Numbered from the stretch's first letter, positions 23,914-31,847 are shown. The stretch is DNA of 33,287 nt from JABCPE02 sp963530615 (GCA_963530615.1 CAUSDX010000013.1:1-33287); one strand, 5' to 3'. The notes: generated by a model from the letters alone, not told the origin. Program-made: numbers and translations.

Positions 23914-23944
23914 CCAAGGTATAAATGCTTTGGCAATTTTTTTT
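23911..23944 (+). terminator. glyA terminator nested in the recX leader
   Basis: TTGCCAAGG (23911-23919) pairs with CTTTGGCAA (23928-23936) around an 8-nt loop, followed by eight T (23937-23944). Only 4 nt separate the T run from the recX ATG. Transcripts starting at the recX promoter would lack most of the 5' arm and so avoid termination. Confidence 0.75.
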
Positions 23945-23948
23945 GATT

Positions 23949-24416
23949 ATGGAAGAAAAAAGAAAATCTTACACTTTTGAGGAAATTAAGCAAAAAATGA
24001 TAAACTACTGTGTTTATCAAGATCGTTGTCATCAAGAAGTGGAACAAAAAATGCGTAATTTTTTGCTAATTCCCGAAGCAAAGGAGGAAATTTTATTATA
24101 CTTAATTCAAGAAAACTATTTAAATGAAGAGCGCTTTGCGAGAAGTTTTATTAGAGGAAAATTTTATTTGAAACATTGGGGAAAGATAAAAATTAAAAAT
24201 CAGCTCAAACTCAAAGGAGTTTCAGAGAAGCTTATTGATAAATCTATGAATGAAATTGATGATGAAGATTATGAAAATACGATAAAAAAACTTTTTGAAA
24301 GGTATTATTCAGGATTAAAATCTATACCTGAATATCAAAAAAATATAAAATCTATTCGTTACATAATCAGTAGAGGTTTTGAGTATGAATTAGTTAAAGA
24401 TATAGTATTAGAGTAA
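23949..24416 (+). CDS. recX: RecX family regulatory protein
   Basis: RecX proteins bind RecA filaments and usually limit recombinase activity. The 155-aa protein from the ATG at 23949 contains three-helix repeats typical of the family. The best motifs are LIQENYLNEERFARSFIRGK and WGKIKIKNQLKLKGVS. An open frame extends to 23925, but that part lies in the terminator hairpin. recA is not in this window. A shared terminator separates recX from the convergent Cys-rich gene. Confidence 0.85.
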   Translation: MEEKRKSYTFEEIKQKMINYCVYQDRCHQEVEQKMRNFLLIPEAKEEILLYLIQENYLNEERFARSFIRGKFYLKHWGKIKIKNQLKLKGVSEKLIDKSMNEIDDEDYENTIKKLFERYYSGLKSIPEYQKNIKSIRYIISRGFEYELVKDIVLE

Positions 24417-24427
24417 AATTAAAATAA

Positions 24428-24454
24428 AAAAGCAACTTGAAAAAAGTTGCTTTT
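24428..24454. terminator. bidirectional terminator between recX and the Cys-rich gene
   Basis: AAAAGCAACTT (24428-24438) pairs with AAGTTGCTTTT (24444-24454) around a short A-rich loop. Confidence 0.85.
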
Positions 24455-24458
24455 GATA

Positions 24459-24704
24459 TTATGAATGAATTTTTGGAGCCCAAGCATTGCACAGCATATC
24501 AGGAGCTGCTTTAGTTTGATTAGGGCACTTGTTTGAAAAATATTTAATACAAGAGATGCAAGTTACTTCACTCTTTAAGCTAACTCTCATATTGAAACTA
24601 TCACAAGTATGAATATTTTCTACTTTTGCTTCGTGAATTTTACAAATATTGTCCGTAGTTAAATTTTGACAATTTACACATCCGTTTACTAATCTTATTG
24701 ACAT
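24459..24704 (-). CDS. small protein with two tandem Cys4 modules
   Basis: An 81-aa protein of unknown function. It contains two similar modules: Cys9-x2-Cys12-x8-Cys21-x12-Cys34 and Cys49-x2-Cys52-x7-Cys60-x11-Cys72, each followed by an aromatic residue (DSF and NAW). This looks like a duplicated zinc-knuckle or small metal-binding fold; an iron-sulfur site is less likely. There is no signal peptide. A -7 box TACCTTTG lies 33 nt upstream of the ATG at 24704. A TTG further upstream would extend the frame but sits inside the promoter. I recall similar small proteins in other Flavobacteriia but know no assigned role. Confidence 0.7.
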   Translation of the reverse strand: MSIRLVNGCVNCQNLTTDNICKIHEAKVENIHTCDSFNMRVSLKSEVTCISCIKYFSNKCPNQTKAAPDMLCNAWAPKIHS

Positions 24705-24737
24705 AATAATGATATTTTTATAGTTAATTTCTTTTGA

Positions 24738-24745
24738 CAAAGGTA
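24738..24745 (-). promoter_or_regulatory. -7 promoter element for the Cys-rich gene
   Basis: The minus strand reads TACCTTTG, ending 33 nt before the ATG at 24704. Confidence 0.55.
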
Positions 24746-24839
24746 AAGAAATAAAGAGTTAGAATTATTCTAAATAGCTGATATTGATTAATTTGTATTT
24801 TGAATGAATAAAAATAATTATAACTTATTATTTTATTCT

Positions 24840-24847
24840 TATATTTG
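24840..24847 (+). promoter_or_regulatory. -7 promoter element for the 6S-like RNA
   Basis: TATATTTG matches TAnnTTTG, 23 nt before the closing stem of the RNA. A 10-bp palindrome TTTCCGGAAA (24856-24865) lies between the promoter and the stem. Confidence 0.5.
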
Positions 24848-24870
24848 TCCAAACATTTCCGGAAAAAATA

Positions 24871-25050
24871 GAAAAGCGTTTGCTTTTATTCTGCACACAG
24901 AAACTTGGAAAATTTCATATACCGCAGAATAAGTAGTGAAGAACGCTCACGCTTGTATAAAAACAGGTGTGGGTTTCTTCCTATTTGTTGGTATAAGGTA
25001 ATCCAAGACCTCTGTGTAACAAATAGGAGTATTGAAACCTACGCCTTTTC
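24871..25050 (+). ncRNA. ssrS: 6S-like RNA candidate (rod-shaped)
   Basis: A 180-nt stretch without a plausible ORF folds into a long interrupted rod. The closing stem is 24871-24879 with 25041-25050. Further helices are 24895-24901 with 25011-25017, 24904-24908 with 25003-25007, 24919-24923 with 24990-24994, 24928-24936 with 24981-24989, 24938-24943 with 24975-24980, and 24946-24956 with 24963-24973 around the loop ATAAAA. Between the closing stem and the first inner helix is a large asymmetric bubble. Closing stem, open bubble and long apical arm is the layout of 6S RNA, which binds housekeeping RNA polymerase by mimicking an open promoter. It has its own -7 element upstream. The identification rests on structure seen by eye, not on a covariance model. 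Confidence 0.6.
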
Positions 25051-25117
25051 TTTGTTTTAATTTATAATATTAACAAATTCTGTTTTAAGGTTTCGGCAGA
25101 GAATAAATTTTATTACA

Positions 25118-25441
25118 ATGAAAAAAATATTTTTTTTCGCAAGTTTGATGTTTGGGATAGGAATTAGTGCCCAAAACACTTATTATCAACAAGGTTACAC
25201 TAGAAAAGATGGAACTCATGTTCAGGGTCATTACAAAACAAGACCTAATAGCTCTAACCATGATAATTATTCTACTCAAGGGAATTCAAATCCTTACACA
25301 GGCAGTTCAGGCTCTCGAGCTATAGATTATTCACCTGATGCTTATAATTATGGAAGTGGTAATACCATTCATCAAGGACCTAGAGGAGGGCAATATTATT
25401 ACAACAGTAATGGAAATAAAGTCTATGTTCCTAAAAGGTAA
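25118..25441 (+). CDS. small secreted protein with GPRGGxYY motif
   Basis: A 107-aa exported protein. The signal peptide MKKIFFFASLMFGIGISAQ is cleaved before a mature part rich in Tyr, Asn, Gly and Ser. Two motifs stand out. The first half has GYTRKDGTHVQGHYKTRP and DNYSTQGNSNPYTG. The C terminus has GPRGGQYYYNSNGNKVYV, which resembles a short basic motif found in the PBCV adaptor family and in small Bacteroidota exported proteins. Its function is not known to me; periplasmic or surface location is inferred. No clear promoter is visible, and a terminator follows. Confidence 0.7.
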   Translation: MKKIFFFASLMFGIGISAQNTYYQQGYTRKDGTHVQGHYKTRPNSSNHDNYSTQGNSNPYTGSSGSRAIDYSPDAYNYGSGNTIHQGPRGGQYYYNSNGNKVYVPKR

Positions 25442-25452
25442 ATAATTTCAAG

Positions 25453-25482
25453 TCGCTCTCTATATAAAGGGAGCGATTTTTT
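25453..25482 (+). terminator. terminator after the small secreted protein gene
   Basis: TCGCTCTC (25453-25460) pairs with GGGAGCGA (25469-25476), followed by six T. Confidence 0.85.
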
Positions 25483-25535
25483 GATTAAATATGAAAAAAA
25501 ATATAGTTGAATATTAATGATTGAACATTATTTAG

Positions 25536-25543
25536 TATTTTTG
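25536..25543 (+). promoter_or_regulatory. -7 promoter element for typA
   Basis: TATTTTTG matches TAnnTTTG, 19 nt before the typA ATG. Confidence 0.5.
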
Positions 25544-25562
25544 CGGATATTAAAATTTATAT

Positions 25563-27371
25563 ATGCAAAACATTAGAAATATTGCGATTATTGCCCATGT
25601 AGACCATGGGAAAACTACTTTGGTAGATAAAATTATTCATGCAACTAATATTTTCAGAAAAGCTGATGATTCGGGGGATTTGATTATGGATAATAATGAC
25701 CTTGAAAGGGAGCGAGGGATTACAATTTTATCTAAAAATATTTCGGTTACTTATAAAGATACGAAAATCAATGTAATAGATACCCCAGGGCACGCCGATT
25801 TTGGTGGGGAAGTGGAAAGAGTTTTGAAAATGGCTGATGGAGTGATTCTCTTGGTAGATGCCTTTGAAGGGCCAATGCCACAAACTCGTTTTGTATTACA
25901 AAAAGCATTGGAATTAGGGTTGAAACCAATAGTTGTCATTAACAAAGTAGATAAAGATAACTGCCGTCCAGATGAAGTTCATGATAAAGTTTTTGATTTG
26001 TTCTTTAACCTTGATGCTACGGAAGAACAATTGGATTTCCCTACATTTTATGGTTCATCTAAACAGGGTTGGTTTAATTCTAGTTTGACACCTTCTGATA
26101 GTATTTTGCCATTATTAGATGGAATATTAGAGTATGTTCCAGCTCCAAAAGTAGAGGAGGGGACATTACAAATGCAGATAACTTCATTAGATTATTCTTC
26201 GTTTTTAGGAAGAATAGCTATCGGAAAAATTACAAGAGGTTCAGTGAAAGAAGGACAATGGATAGGATTGGCACAAGAAGGTAATAAAATAGTAAAGGGA
26301 AAGGTAAAAGAACTTTATGTTTTTGAAGGATTGGGTAAGAAAAAAGTAGAAGAAGTTTTTGCGGGAGATATTTGTGCCATCGTAGGTTTTGATGCATTCC
26401 AAATTGGGGATACTTTTGTAGATTTAGAAAATCCTGAGCCATTGAGTAGGATTACTATTGATGAACCTACATTGAATATGACTTTTTCTATCAATAATTC
26501 TCCTTTCTTTGGTAAAGATGGTAAATATGTGACTTCTAATCATTTAAGCGAGAGACTTCATAAAGAATTAGAGAAAAATCTAGCGTTGAGGGTTCAAACT
26601 ACTGATGATGCTAATACTTTCTTGGTATTTGGTAGAGGAATTCTTCATCTTTCTGTCTTAATAGAAACAATGAGAAGAGAAGGGTATGAAATGACAATCG
26701 GTCAGCCACAAGTAATTTTCAAAGAAATAAATGGAGAAAAATGTGAGCCTTACGAGTCTTTGGTAGTAGATGTTCCCGAAGAATATGCTTCAAAAGTGAT
26801 AGACTTAGCTACACAAAGAAAGGGTGACCTTCATATAATGGAAACTAAAGGAGAAATGCAACATTTAGAGTTTGAAATTCCTTCCAGAGGTTTGATAGGG
26901 CTTCGTTCTCAAATGCTTACTGCTACTGCTGGTGAGGCTATTATGGCACATAGATTTGTAGATTATAAACCATTCAAAGGTGCGATTGCAGGAAGAAATA
27001 ATGGAGTTTTAATCTCTAAAAATCAAGGTCAGACCACTGCTTATTCTATTGAAAAATTACAAGATAGAGGGAAGTTTTTCGTTGACCCAGGGGAAGAAGT
27101 TTATGCGGGTATGATTGTTGGGGAACAGAACAAGCCTGGGGATTTAGTAGTGAATATTGTAGAAGGGAAACAGTTAAATAATATGCGTGCTGCAGGAAAA
27201 GATAAAGATGGAAGCATTGCTCCAAAGATTCTTTTCTCATTAGAAGAGTGCATGGAGTATATTCAGCATGATGAATGTATAGAAGTAACTCCTAATTTTA
27301 TCAGAATGAGAAAAAAACTTTTATCCGAAGAAGATAGAAAAAGAGCAGAAAGAACTTCAAAAAGTGAATAA
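25563..27371 (+). CDS. typA: ribosome-associated GTPase TypA/BipA
   Basis: A translational GTPase related to EF-G that acts in ribosome assembly and stress growth. The 602-aa length is typical. The G domain has P-loop AHVDHGKTTL, switch II DTPGHADFGGEVER and NKVD. The following domains include the beta-barrel stretch TSLDYSSFLGRIAIGKI and the TypA-specific C-terminal part with FEIPSRGLIGLRSQ and GRNNGVLIS. The gene is transcribed alone and followed by a strong terminator. Confidence 0.97.
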   Translation: MQNIRNIAIIAHVDHGKTTLVDKIIHATNIFRKADDSGDLIMDNNDLERERGITILSKNISVTYKDTKINVIDTPGHADFGGEVERVLKMADGVILLVDAFEGPMPQTRFVLQKALELGLKPIVVINKVDKDNCRPDEVHDKVFDLFFNLDATEEQLDFPTFYGSSKQGWFNSSLTPSDSILPLLDGILEYVPAPKVEEGTLQMQITSLDYSSFLGRIAIGKITRGSVKEGQWIGLAQEGNKIVKGKVKELYVFEGLGKKKVEEVFAGDICAIVGFDAFQIGDTFVDLENPEPLSRITIDEPTLNMTFSINNSPFFGKDGKYVTSNHLSERLHKELEKNLALRVQTTDDANTFLVFGRGILHLSVLIETMRREGYEMTIGQPQVIFKEINGEKCEPYESLVVDVPEEYASKVIDLATQRKGDLHIMETKGEMQHLEFEIPSRGLIGLRSQMLTATAGEAIMAHRFVDYKPFKGAIAGRNNGVLISKNQGQTTAYSIEKLQDRGKFFVDPGEEVYAGMIVGEQNKPGDLVVNIVEGKQLNNMRAAGKDKDGSIAPKILFSLEECMEYIQHDECIEVTPNFIRMRKKLLSEEDRKRAERTSKSE

Positions 27372-27374
27372 ATT

Positions 27375-27403
27375 AAAAACTCCCAAATTTTGGGAGTTTT
27401 TTT
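27375..27403. terminator. bidirectional terminator between typA and the aminopeptidase gene
   Basis: AAAAACTCCCAAA pairs with TTTGGGAGTTTTT, a near-perfect inverted repeat placed between two convergent genes. Confidence 0.88.
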
Positions 27404-27419
27404 ATAAAATTATTTTTAA

Positions 27420-29189
27420 TTATAAAGGGCTTACCAATTCTAAAAACCAGTTTTTTACATCTCCTTCTAAATATGGAGATATTTTTTCTTCACAAGTTTT
27501 ATGGTAAGTATTTAACCAAGTTAATTCTGTTTCTGTAAGCATTTCTTTTTTGATAATATCCTTGAAGAATGGACATAGTGTTAAGGTTTCAAATCCATAA
27601 AAAGTACCGAAAGGTGTAGTTTCTATTTCTGTAACTGCTACCAAATTCTCATGGCGGATACCGTATTGATTTTCAACATAAAATCCAGGTTCATTGGAGC
27701 AAACCATACCTACCATAAGTTCTTGTGGATTCATATCCTTTCTGATATTTTGAGGACCTTCATGTACATTCATAAAGCTTCCCACACCATGACCTGTTCC
27801 GTGTGCGTAATCTTTTCCATTCAACCAAAGAGGTAAACGAGCGATGGTATCTAATTGGACTCCTCTTGTTCCTTTTGGGAATTTTGCCAATGAAAGATTG
27901 ATCATTCCTTTCAAGACCAAAGTGCAATCTTGTATAAATTCTTCAGAAACTTTTCCCAAAGCTACAATTCTAGTAATATCAGTAGTTCCCTCTAAATATT
28001 GCCCACCTGAATCTATTAAAACACTACCATCATTAGTAACTTCTTTGCTTCCCTCTTTTTTTGCGGAATAATGCACAATCGCCCCATTTCCTTTATATCC
28101 GATAATACTTCCAAAACTTTCCCCCACAAAATTTTCTCCCTCCGCTCGGAAATCTTTCAGCTTTTGACCAATAGAAAATTCAGTCATCGGTTCTTTTCCT
28201 ACATTATGTTTAAGCCAATAAAGAAATTTTACCATTGCTACTCCATCTCTTACCATTACATTTCTAAATCCTTCTAATTCTGTTTCATTCTTTATAGCCT
28301 TCATTAAATTACCTGGAACAAGAGCTTTAATAAATTCATTATTTTTCCCCAAAGTTTTAAAAATAAAATGGTTGCTATTAGGGGAAATTAATATTTTTTC
28401 ATTCTTGAAAGTTTCTAAATATGAAAAGAAATCATCATATGGAAGGGTTTTTATTTGAGCTAATTCTAATTGTTTTTTAGCTTCGTGGTTTAATTTTTCT
28501 AAATCTACAAAAAGAATAGCATCATTTTGAGACAGAGCGATATAACCTAAAAATACTGGATTACAATCCACATCACTACCACGAAGATTAAGAGTCCAAG
28601 CAACATCATCGAGACTAGAAATAATGTGTAAAGAAGCCTCTTGCTCTTGCATTTTTATGCGAATATCATTGAGTTTTTCCTCTACTGATTTACCAGCCCA
28701 TTTTAAGGGGTGAACAAAAATTTTGTTTTTAGAAGGTTTTGTTCTTTCCGTCCAAATTTCTTCTAATAAAGGTTCGTGAACTAAAATAATATTTTTCTTA
28801 GATAATTTTTGTTCTAAAAGTTGCCAATTAGCATGAGAAGTAGCGATAGCATTTACGGCAACTTTCCCATTTTCAGGAGTTTGTGAAAAAATCCAGTCAA
28901 TATAGTCGGGTGTGTCATCTACCCCTTCTTTCATTAATTTAATTTCTGAATTTGCTAATTCTTGTTCAGCTTGAACAAAATATCGTCCATCAGTCCAAAG
29001 AGCTGATTTTTTATCAGTAATTACTACAAATCCTGCAGAACCAGTAAAGCCTGATAACCAAGCTCTTTCTTGCCATTCTTCGGGAAGGTATTCGCTCATA
29101 TGGGGATCGGCTGAATATACAATGAATGCATTAATATTTTTTTCTTGCATCTTTTGACGCAATGCGATTAGTTTCTCTGTTGTTGTCAT
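27420..29189 (-). CDS. Xaa-Pro aminopeptidase (M24 family, APP1-like)
   Basis: A 589-aa metallopeptidase that removes N-terminal residues before proline. The N-terminal part has two creatinase-like domains (DPHMSEYLPEEWQERAWLSG and FTGSAGFVV; then LDDVAWTLNLRGSDV). The C-terminal pita-bread domain has the metal ligands: Asp in VLIDSGGQY, Asp in TTDITR, His in GTGHGVGSF, Glu in NEPGFY and Glu in GIRHENLV. The three-domain architecture and length match the long cytoplasmic APP1 type rather than E. coli PepP. There is no signal peptide. The upstream gap to pepE is about 150 bp. Confidence 0.93.
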   Translation of the reverse strand: MTTTEKLIALRQKMQEKNINAFIVYSADPHMSEYLPEEWQERAWLSGFTGSAGFVVITDKKSALWTDGRYFVQAEQELANSEIKLMKEGVDDTPDYIDWIFSQTPENGKVAVNAIATSHANWQLLEQKLSKKNIILVHEPLLEEIWTERTKPSKNKIFVHPLKWAGKSVEEKLNDIRIKMQEQEASLHIISSLDDVAWTLNLRGSDVDCNPVFLGYIALSQNDAILFVDLEKLNHEAKKQLELAQIKTLPYDDFFSYLETFKNEKILISPNSNHFIFKTLGKNNEFIKALVPGNLMKAIKNETELEGFRNVMVRDGVAMVKFLYWLKHNVGKEPMTEFSIGQKLKDFRAEGENFVGESFGSIIGYKGNGAIVHYSAKKEGSKEVTNDGSVLIDSGGQYLEGTTDITRIVALGKVSEEFIQDCTLVLKGMINLSLAKFPKGTRGVQLDTIARLPLWLNGKDYAHGTGHGVGSFMNVHEGPQNIRKDMNPQELMVGMVCSNEPGFYVENQYGIRHENLVAVTEIETTPFGTFYGFETLTLCPFFKDIIKKEMLTETELTWLNTYHKTCEEKISPYLEGDVKNWFLELVSPL

Positions 29190-29287
29190 TTTTTTTATGA
29201 ATGAAAATTTTGATTGACCAAATTACAAAAATTTTGAAAATAAAAAGCTATTTAAGATTATTATTTCTTGAAAATTAAGTAAATAAC

Positions 29288-29319
29288 TTTGGACCAATAT
29301 GGATAAAATAGTATCTTTG
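29288..29319 (+). promoter_or_regulatory. promoter of pepE and the PPTase gene
   Basis: TTTG (29288-29291), a 20-nt spacer and TATCTTTG (29312-29319) match both Bacteroidota elements. The ATG follows after 20 nt. Confidence 0.68.
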
Positions 29320-29339
29320 ACAAGGAAAATTATTTTTTA

Positions 29340-30032
29340 ATGAATATCATATTAGCATCTACTTCTACACTTTTTGAGGGGAATTATTTGGAGTATTTGA
29401 AAGAAGAAATCCAAAAACTTTATGAAGGAATAGATAATGTTTTGTTTATTCCTTATGCTCGTCCTAGTGGTATTTCTTATAATGAATATACGGAAATCGC
29501 AAGGCAATTTTTCAAAACTATTAAAATTGATATAAAAGGTATTCATGAATTTGAAAATCCAAAGGAAGCGATACAAAATGCCAAAGCATATTTCGTGGGC
29601 GGAGGAAATACATTTCTTTTGGTGAAAACATTGCATGAAAATGGATTGATGTCCATCTTGAAAAAGAATGTAGAGCAAGGCAAGCCTTATTTGGGGTGTA
29701 GTGCAGGAAGTAATATTGGCGGACTAAATATGAAGACTACAAATGATATGCCTATTGTCTATCCGCCTAGTTTTGAGTGTATGGGGTTGATTCCTTTTAA
29801 TATTAATCCTCACTATCTTGACCTAAATCCAGCATTGAAACATAATGGAGAAACTCGTGAAACAAGAATCAAAGAGTTCTTGACACAAAATGATATTAAA
29901 GTAATAGGACTTCGTGAGGGGAATTGGATAAGAAGAATAGGAGATGAAATCCGAGTAGAAGGAACTCAATTAACCAGAATTTTTGAAAAGGGGAAAGAAC
30001 CTTACGAAGTAGAAAGTGGTCATTTATTATAA
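29340..30032 (+). CDS. pepE: peptidase E (alpha-aspartyl dipeptidase, S51)
   Basis: A 230-aa cytoplasmic serine dipeptidase specific for N-terminal aspartyl dipeptides. YFVGGGNTF is followed by the nucleophile elbow LGCSAGSNIGG with the catalytic serine. MPIVYPPSFECMGLIPFNINPHY supplies the conserved histidine region. Length is normal. The phosphopantetheinyl transferase gene begins 10 bp after the stop and probably shares the transcript. Confidence 0.92.
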   Translation: MNIILASTSTLFEGNYLEYLKEEIQKLYEGIDNVLFIPYARPSGISYNEYTEIARQFFKTIKIDIKGIHEFENPKEAIQNAKAYFVGGGNTFLLVKTLHENGLMSILKKNVEQGKPYLGCSAGSNIGGLNMKTTNDMPIVYPPSFECMGLIPFNINPHYLDLNPALKHNGETRETRIKEFLTQNDIKVIGLREGNWIRRIGDEIRVEGTQLTRIFEKGKEPYEVESGHLL

Positions 30033-30042
30033 TTTTTTAAGA

Positions 30043-30660
30043 ATGCCTATTTATAGAGAAATAAAAAATAAAAATACAACGGTTTTAATTTGGAAATATC
30101 ATGAAGATGATAACTTGGAGGAGGTTATTTTTTTAGATGAGGAAACTTCTGAAAAAATTAAAAATTATCATTTCAAAAAGAAGATAGAAGTATTGATGGT
30201 AAAGAAGATATTGAGGGATTTAGTACCTGATTATCAATTATTTTATCATGATAACGGAGAACCCTATTTAGAGCCTAAAGATAAATATATTTCTATCAGT
30301 CATTCTTTCCCTTTTGCAACCGTTGCAATTTCTGAAAATAAAATAGGACTTGATTTAGAAAAAATTCAATCTAAATTACAAAAAATAAAATCTCGTTTTC
30401 TCCATAAAACAGAATATCAGTGGGTGGAAAATGAAAAAGAATTAGAATTTTTGACAATTATTTGGGCAATAAAAGAATCTTTATACAAAATACATCCAGC
30501 TAAATATTGGTCTTTTAGAGAATATTATAAGGTTCAGCCCTTTGAATTTTCTCAATCTAAAAATATTCCTTGCAGAGTTTTTGATGAAAAATATAGTGAT
30601 ATTTATCAAGCTGAATATCACCAAATAGAAGATTATTATTTAACGATAGTAACCAAATAA
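30043..30660 (+). CDS. 4'-phosphopantetheinyl transferase superfamily protein
   Basis: A 205-aa Sfp-type enzyme that transfers phosphopantetheine from CoA to a carrier-protein serine. The CoA/metal motif is KIGLDLEKIQ, with ISHSFPFATVAIS before it. The second motif is IIWAIKESLYKI (W-x-x-K-E-S). The frame is open to 30016, but the ATG at 30043 (MPIYREIKNK) gives the normal N terminus and avoids overlap with pepE. The target carrier protein is not in the window. A terminator shared with porV follows. Confidence 0.88.
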   Translation: MPIYREIKNKNTTVLIWKYHEDDNLEEVIFLDEETSEKIKNYHFKKKIEVLMVKKILRDLVPDYQLFYHDNGEPYLEPKDKYISISHSFPFATVAISENKIGLDLEKIQSKLQKIKSRFLHKTEYQWVENEKELEFLTIIWAIKESLYKIHPAKYWSFREYYKVQPFEFSQSKNIPCRVFDEKYSDIYQAEYHQIEDYYLTIVTK

Positions 30661-30690
30661 AAAAACACCTCTTAAAAAGGTGTTTTTATT
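30661..30690. terminator. bidirectional terminator between the PPTase gene and porV
   Basis: AAAAACACCT (30661-30670) pairs with AGGTGTTTTT (30678-30687) between two convergent genes. Confidence 0.87.
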
Positions 30691-30691
30691 T

Positions 30692-31807
30692 TTAATCATT
30701 AATATTCCATGTAAGACCAAATCTTAATGTATTGTCTAGTGCGGTATTAATTTTTGAAGTATTGATTAAATAGGATAAATCTAACCCAAAAGCACGGTAT
30801 TTCATCCCTAATCCCACAGAGAAAAACTCTCTTCCTCCTTGTTCTGCATTTTCATGGAAATATCCTGCTCTAACATCAAAAGTATCTTGGTAAGAGTAAT
30901 CTGCAGCAATGCTATACATTAAACTTTTCTTATTATTGAAGGATTTTCCCATACCAGCGATTACACTTACATCTTGTAGATTTCCATTTGCATCATATTC
31001 TGTTGGAACTAATAGCTTAGAAACTTCTGCGGTAAGTCCTAATCTATTGTCATCATTAAAAAATAAATCATATCCAGCTCCTAACCTAGCGATAGTAGGA
31101 AGTGGAGTTTTAGATGTTGAACTTCCACTGTAATCTAGTTTAGGTCCAACATTTTGAATAGCCAAACCTACTCTGGCTCTACCTTCTTTTTCTCCAAAGC
31201 TTTCCATTATAGGAGATTCATAATATCCTGCCACATCTACAGCAAAAGAATTTGCAGCTTTTAAAGTAGAGTTTGAGTTGAACCCTCCTGATAAATCAGA
31301 ACGGATAAATTTCCCTGTTACAGCCATTGAAAAACTCTCTGAAAGTTTTAAGGCATAAGCTAAATCGATAGAAAATTCGTTAGGTTTTGCAGTTCCTGCT
31401 TCCTGTATTGTAGAGCCAACAAGTCTAGAAAGATCAATTTCTCCCATATTGAAGTAATATACACTTGCACTTAATGAACTTCTATTTTCTTCACCTAATT
31501 TAGTGTAATAAGAAGCATACAGTAGAAATGTATCATTAGTCAGTTTATTTAGATAAGGTGTATAACTTACTCCTACTGCAGAAGATGCTTTTGCAAAAGG
31601 GTATTTTGCAGCGTTCCAATATTGAGAAAATACATCAGATGTAGTAGCTACCCCTTGGTCTGCCATCCCTCCTGAACGAGCATCAGGTGCGATTCTAAGA
31701 AAAGGTGCTCCCGTAGTGATTGGGCGTATTTGACTAAGATTTTGAGCTTGTGCTGAAAGTCCAATCCCTAGTCCCATTGTCAATAACAATTTAGTCTTAA
31801 ACTTCAT
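30692..31807 (-). CDS. porV: type IX secretion system outer-membrane protein PorV
   Basis: PorV (LptO) is an outer-membrane beta-barrel of the type IX secretion system; it collects cargo from the translocon and passes it to the attachment complex. The 371-aa product has a signal peptide (MKFKTKLLLTMGLGIGLSAQAQ). The family signature follows it: ITTGAPFLRIAPDARSGGM with DQGVATTSDV and YWNAAKYPF. A C-terminal barrel strand ends in FGLTWNIND. A TTG at 31819 would extend the frame, but the ATG at 31807 starts a proper signal peptide. A -7 element TATATTTG lies 32 nt upstream. porU, often next to porV, is not adjacent: valS lies on the other side. Confidence 0.92.
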   Translation of the reverse strand: MKFKTKLLLTMGLGIGLSAQAQNLSQIRPITTGAPFLRIAPDARSGGMADQGVATTSDVFSQYWNAAKYPFAKASSAVGVSYTPYLNKLTNDTFLLYASYYTKLGEENRSSLSASVYYFNMGEIDLSRLVGSTIQEAGTAKPNEFSIDLAYALKLSESFSMAVTGKFIRSDLSGGFNSNSTLKAANSFAVDVAGYYESPIMESFGEKEGRARVGLAIQNVGPKLDYSGSSTSKTPLPTIARLGAGYDLFFNDDNRLGLTAEVSKLLVPTEYDANGNLQDVSVIAGMGKSFNNKKSLMYSIAADYSYQDTFDVRAGYFHENAEQGGREFFSVGLGMKYRAFGLDLSYLINTSKINTALDNTLRFGLTWNIND

Positions 31808-31839
31808 GTTTTTATTCAATTAATTTTAATTTATGGGGG

Positions 31840-31847
31840 CAAATATA
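31840..31847 (-). promoter_or_regulatory. -7 promoter element for porV
   Basis: The minus strand reads TATATTTG, 32 nt before the porV ATG. Confidence 0.5.

Noticed and set aside
24871..25050. Alternative identities for the structured RNA: tmRNA, RNase P RNA, SRP RNA or a cobalamin riboswitch
   Set aside because: No tag-peptide frame or tRNA-like ends, none of the conserved RNase P core, no SRP apical loop. The CCAAGACCTCTG stretch only loosely recalls a B12 box and the other cobalamin motifs are missing.
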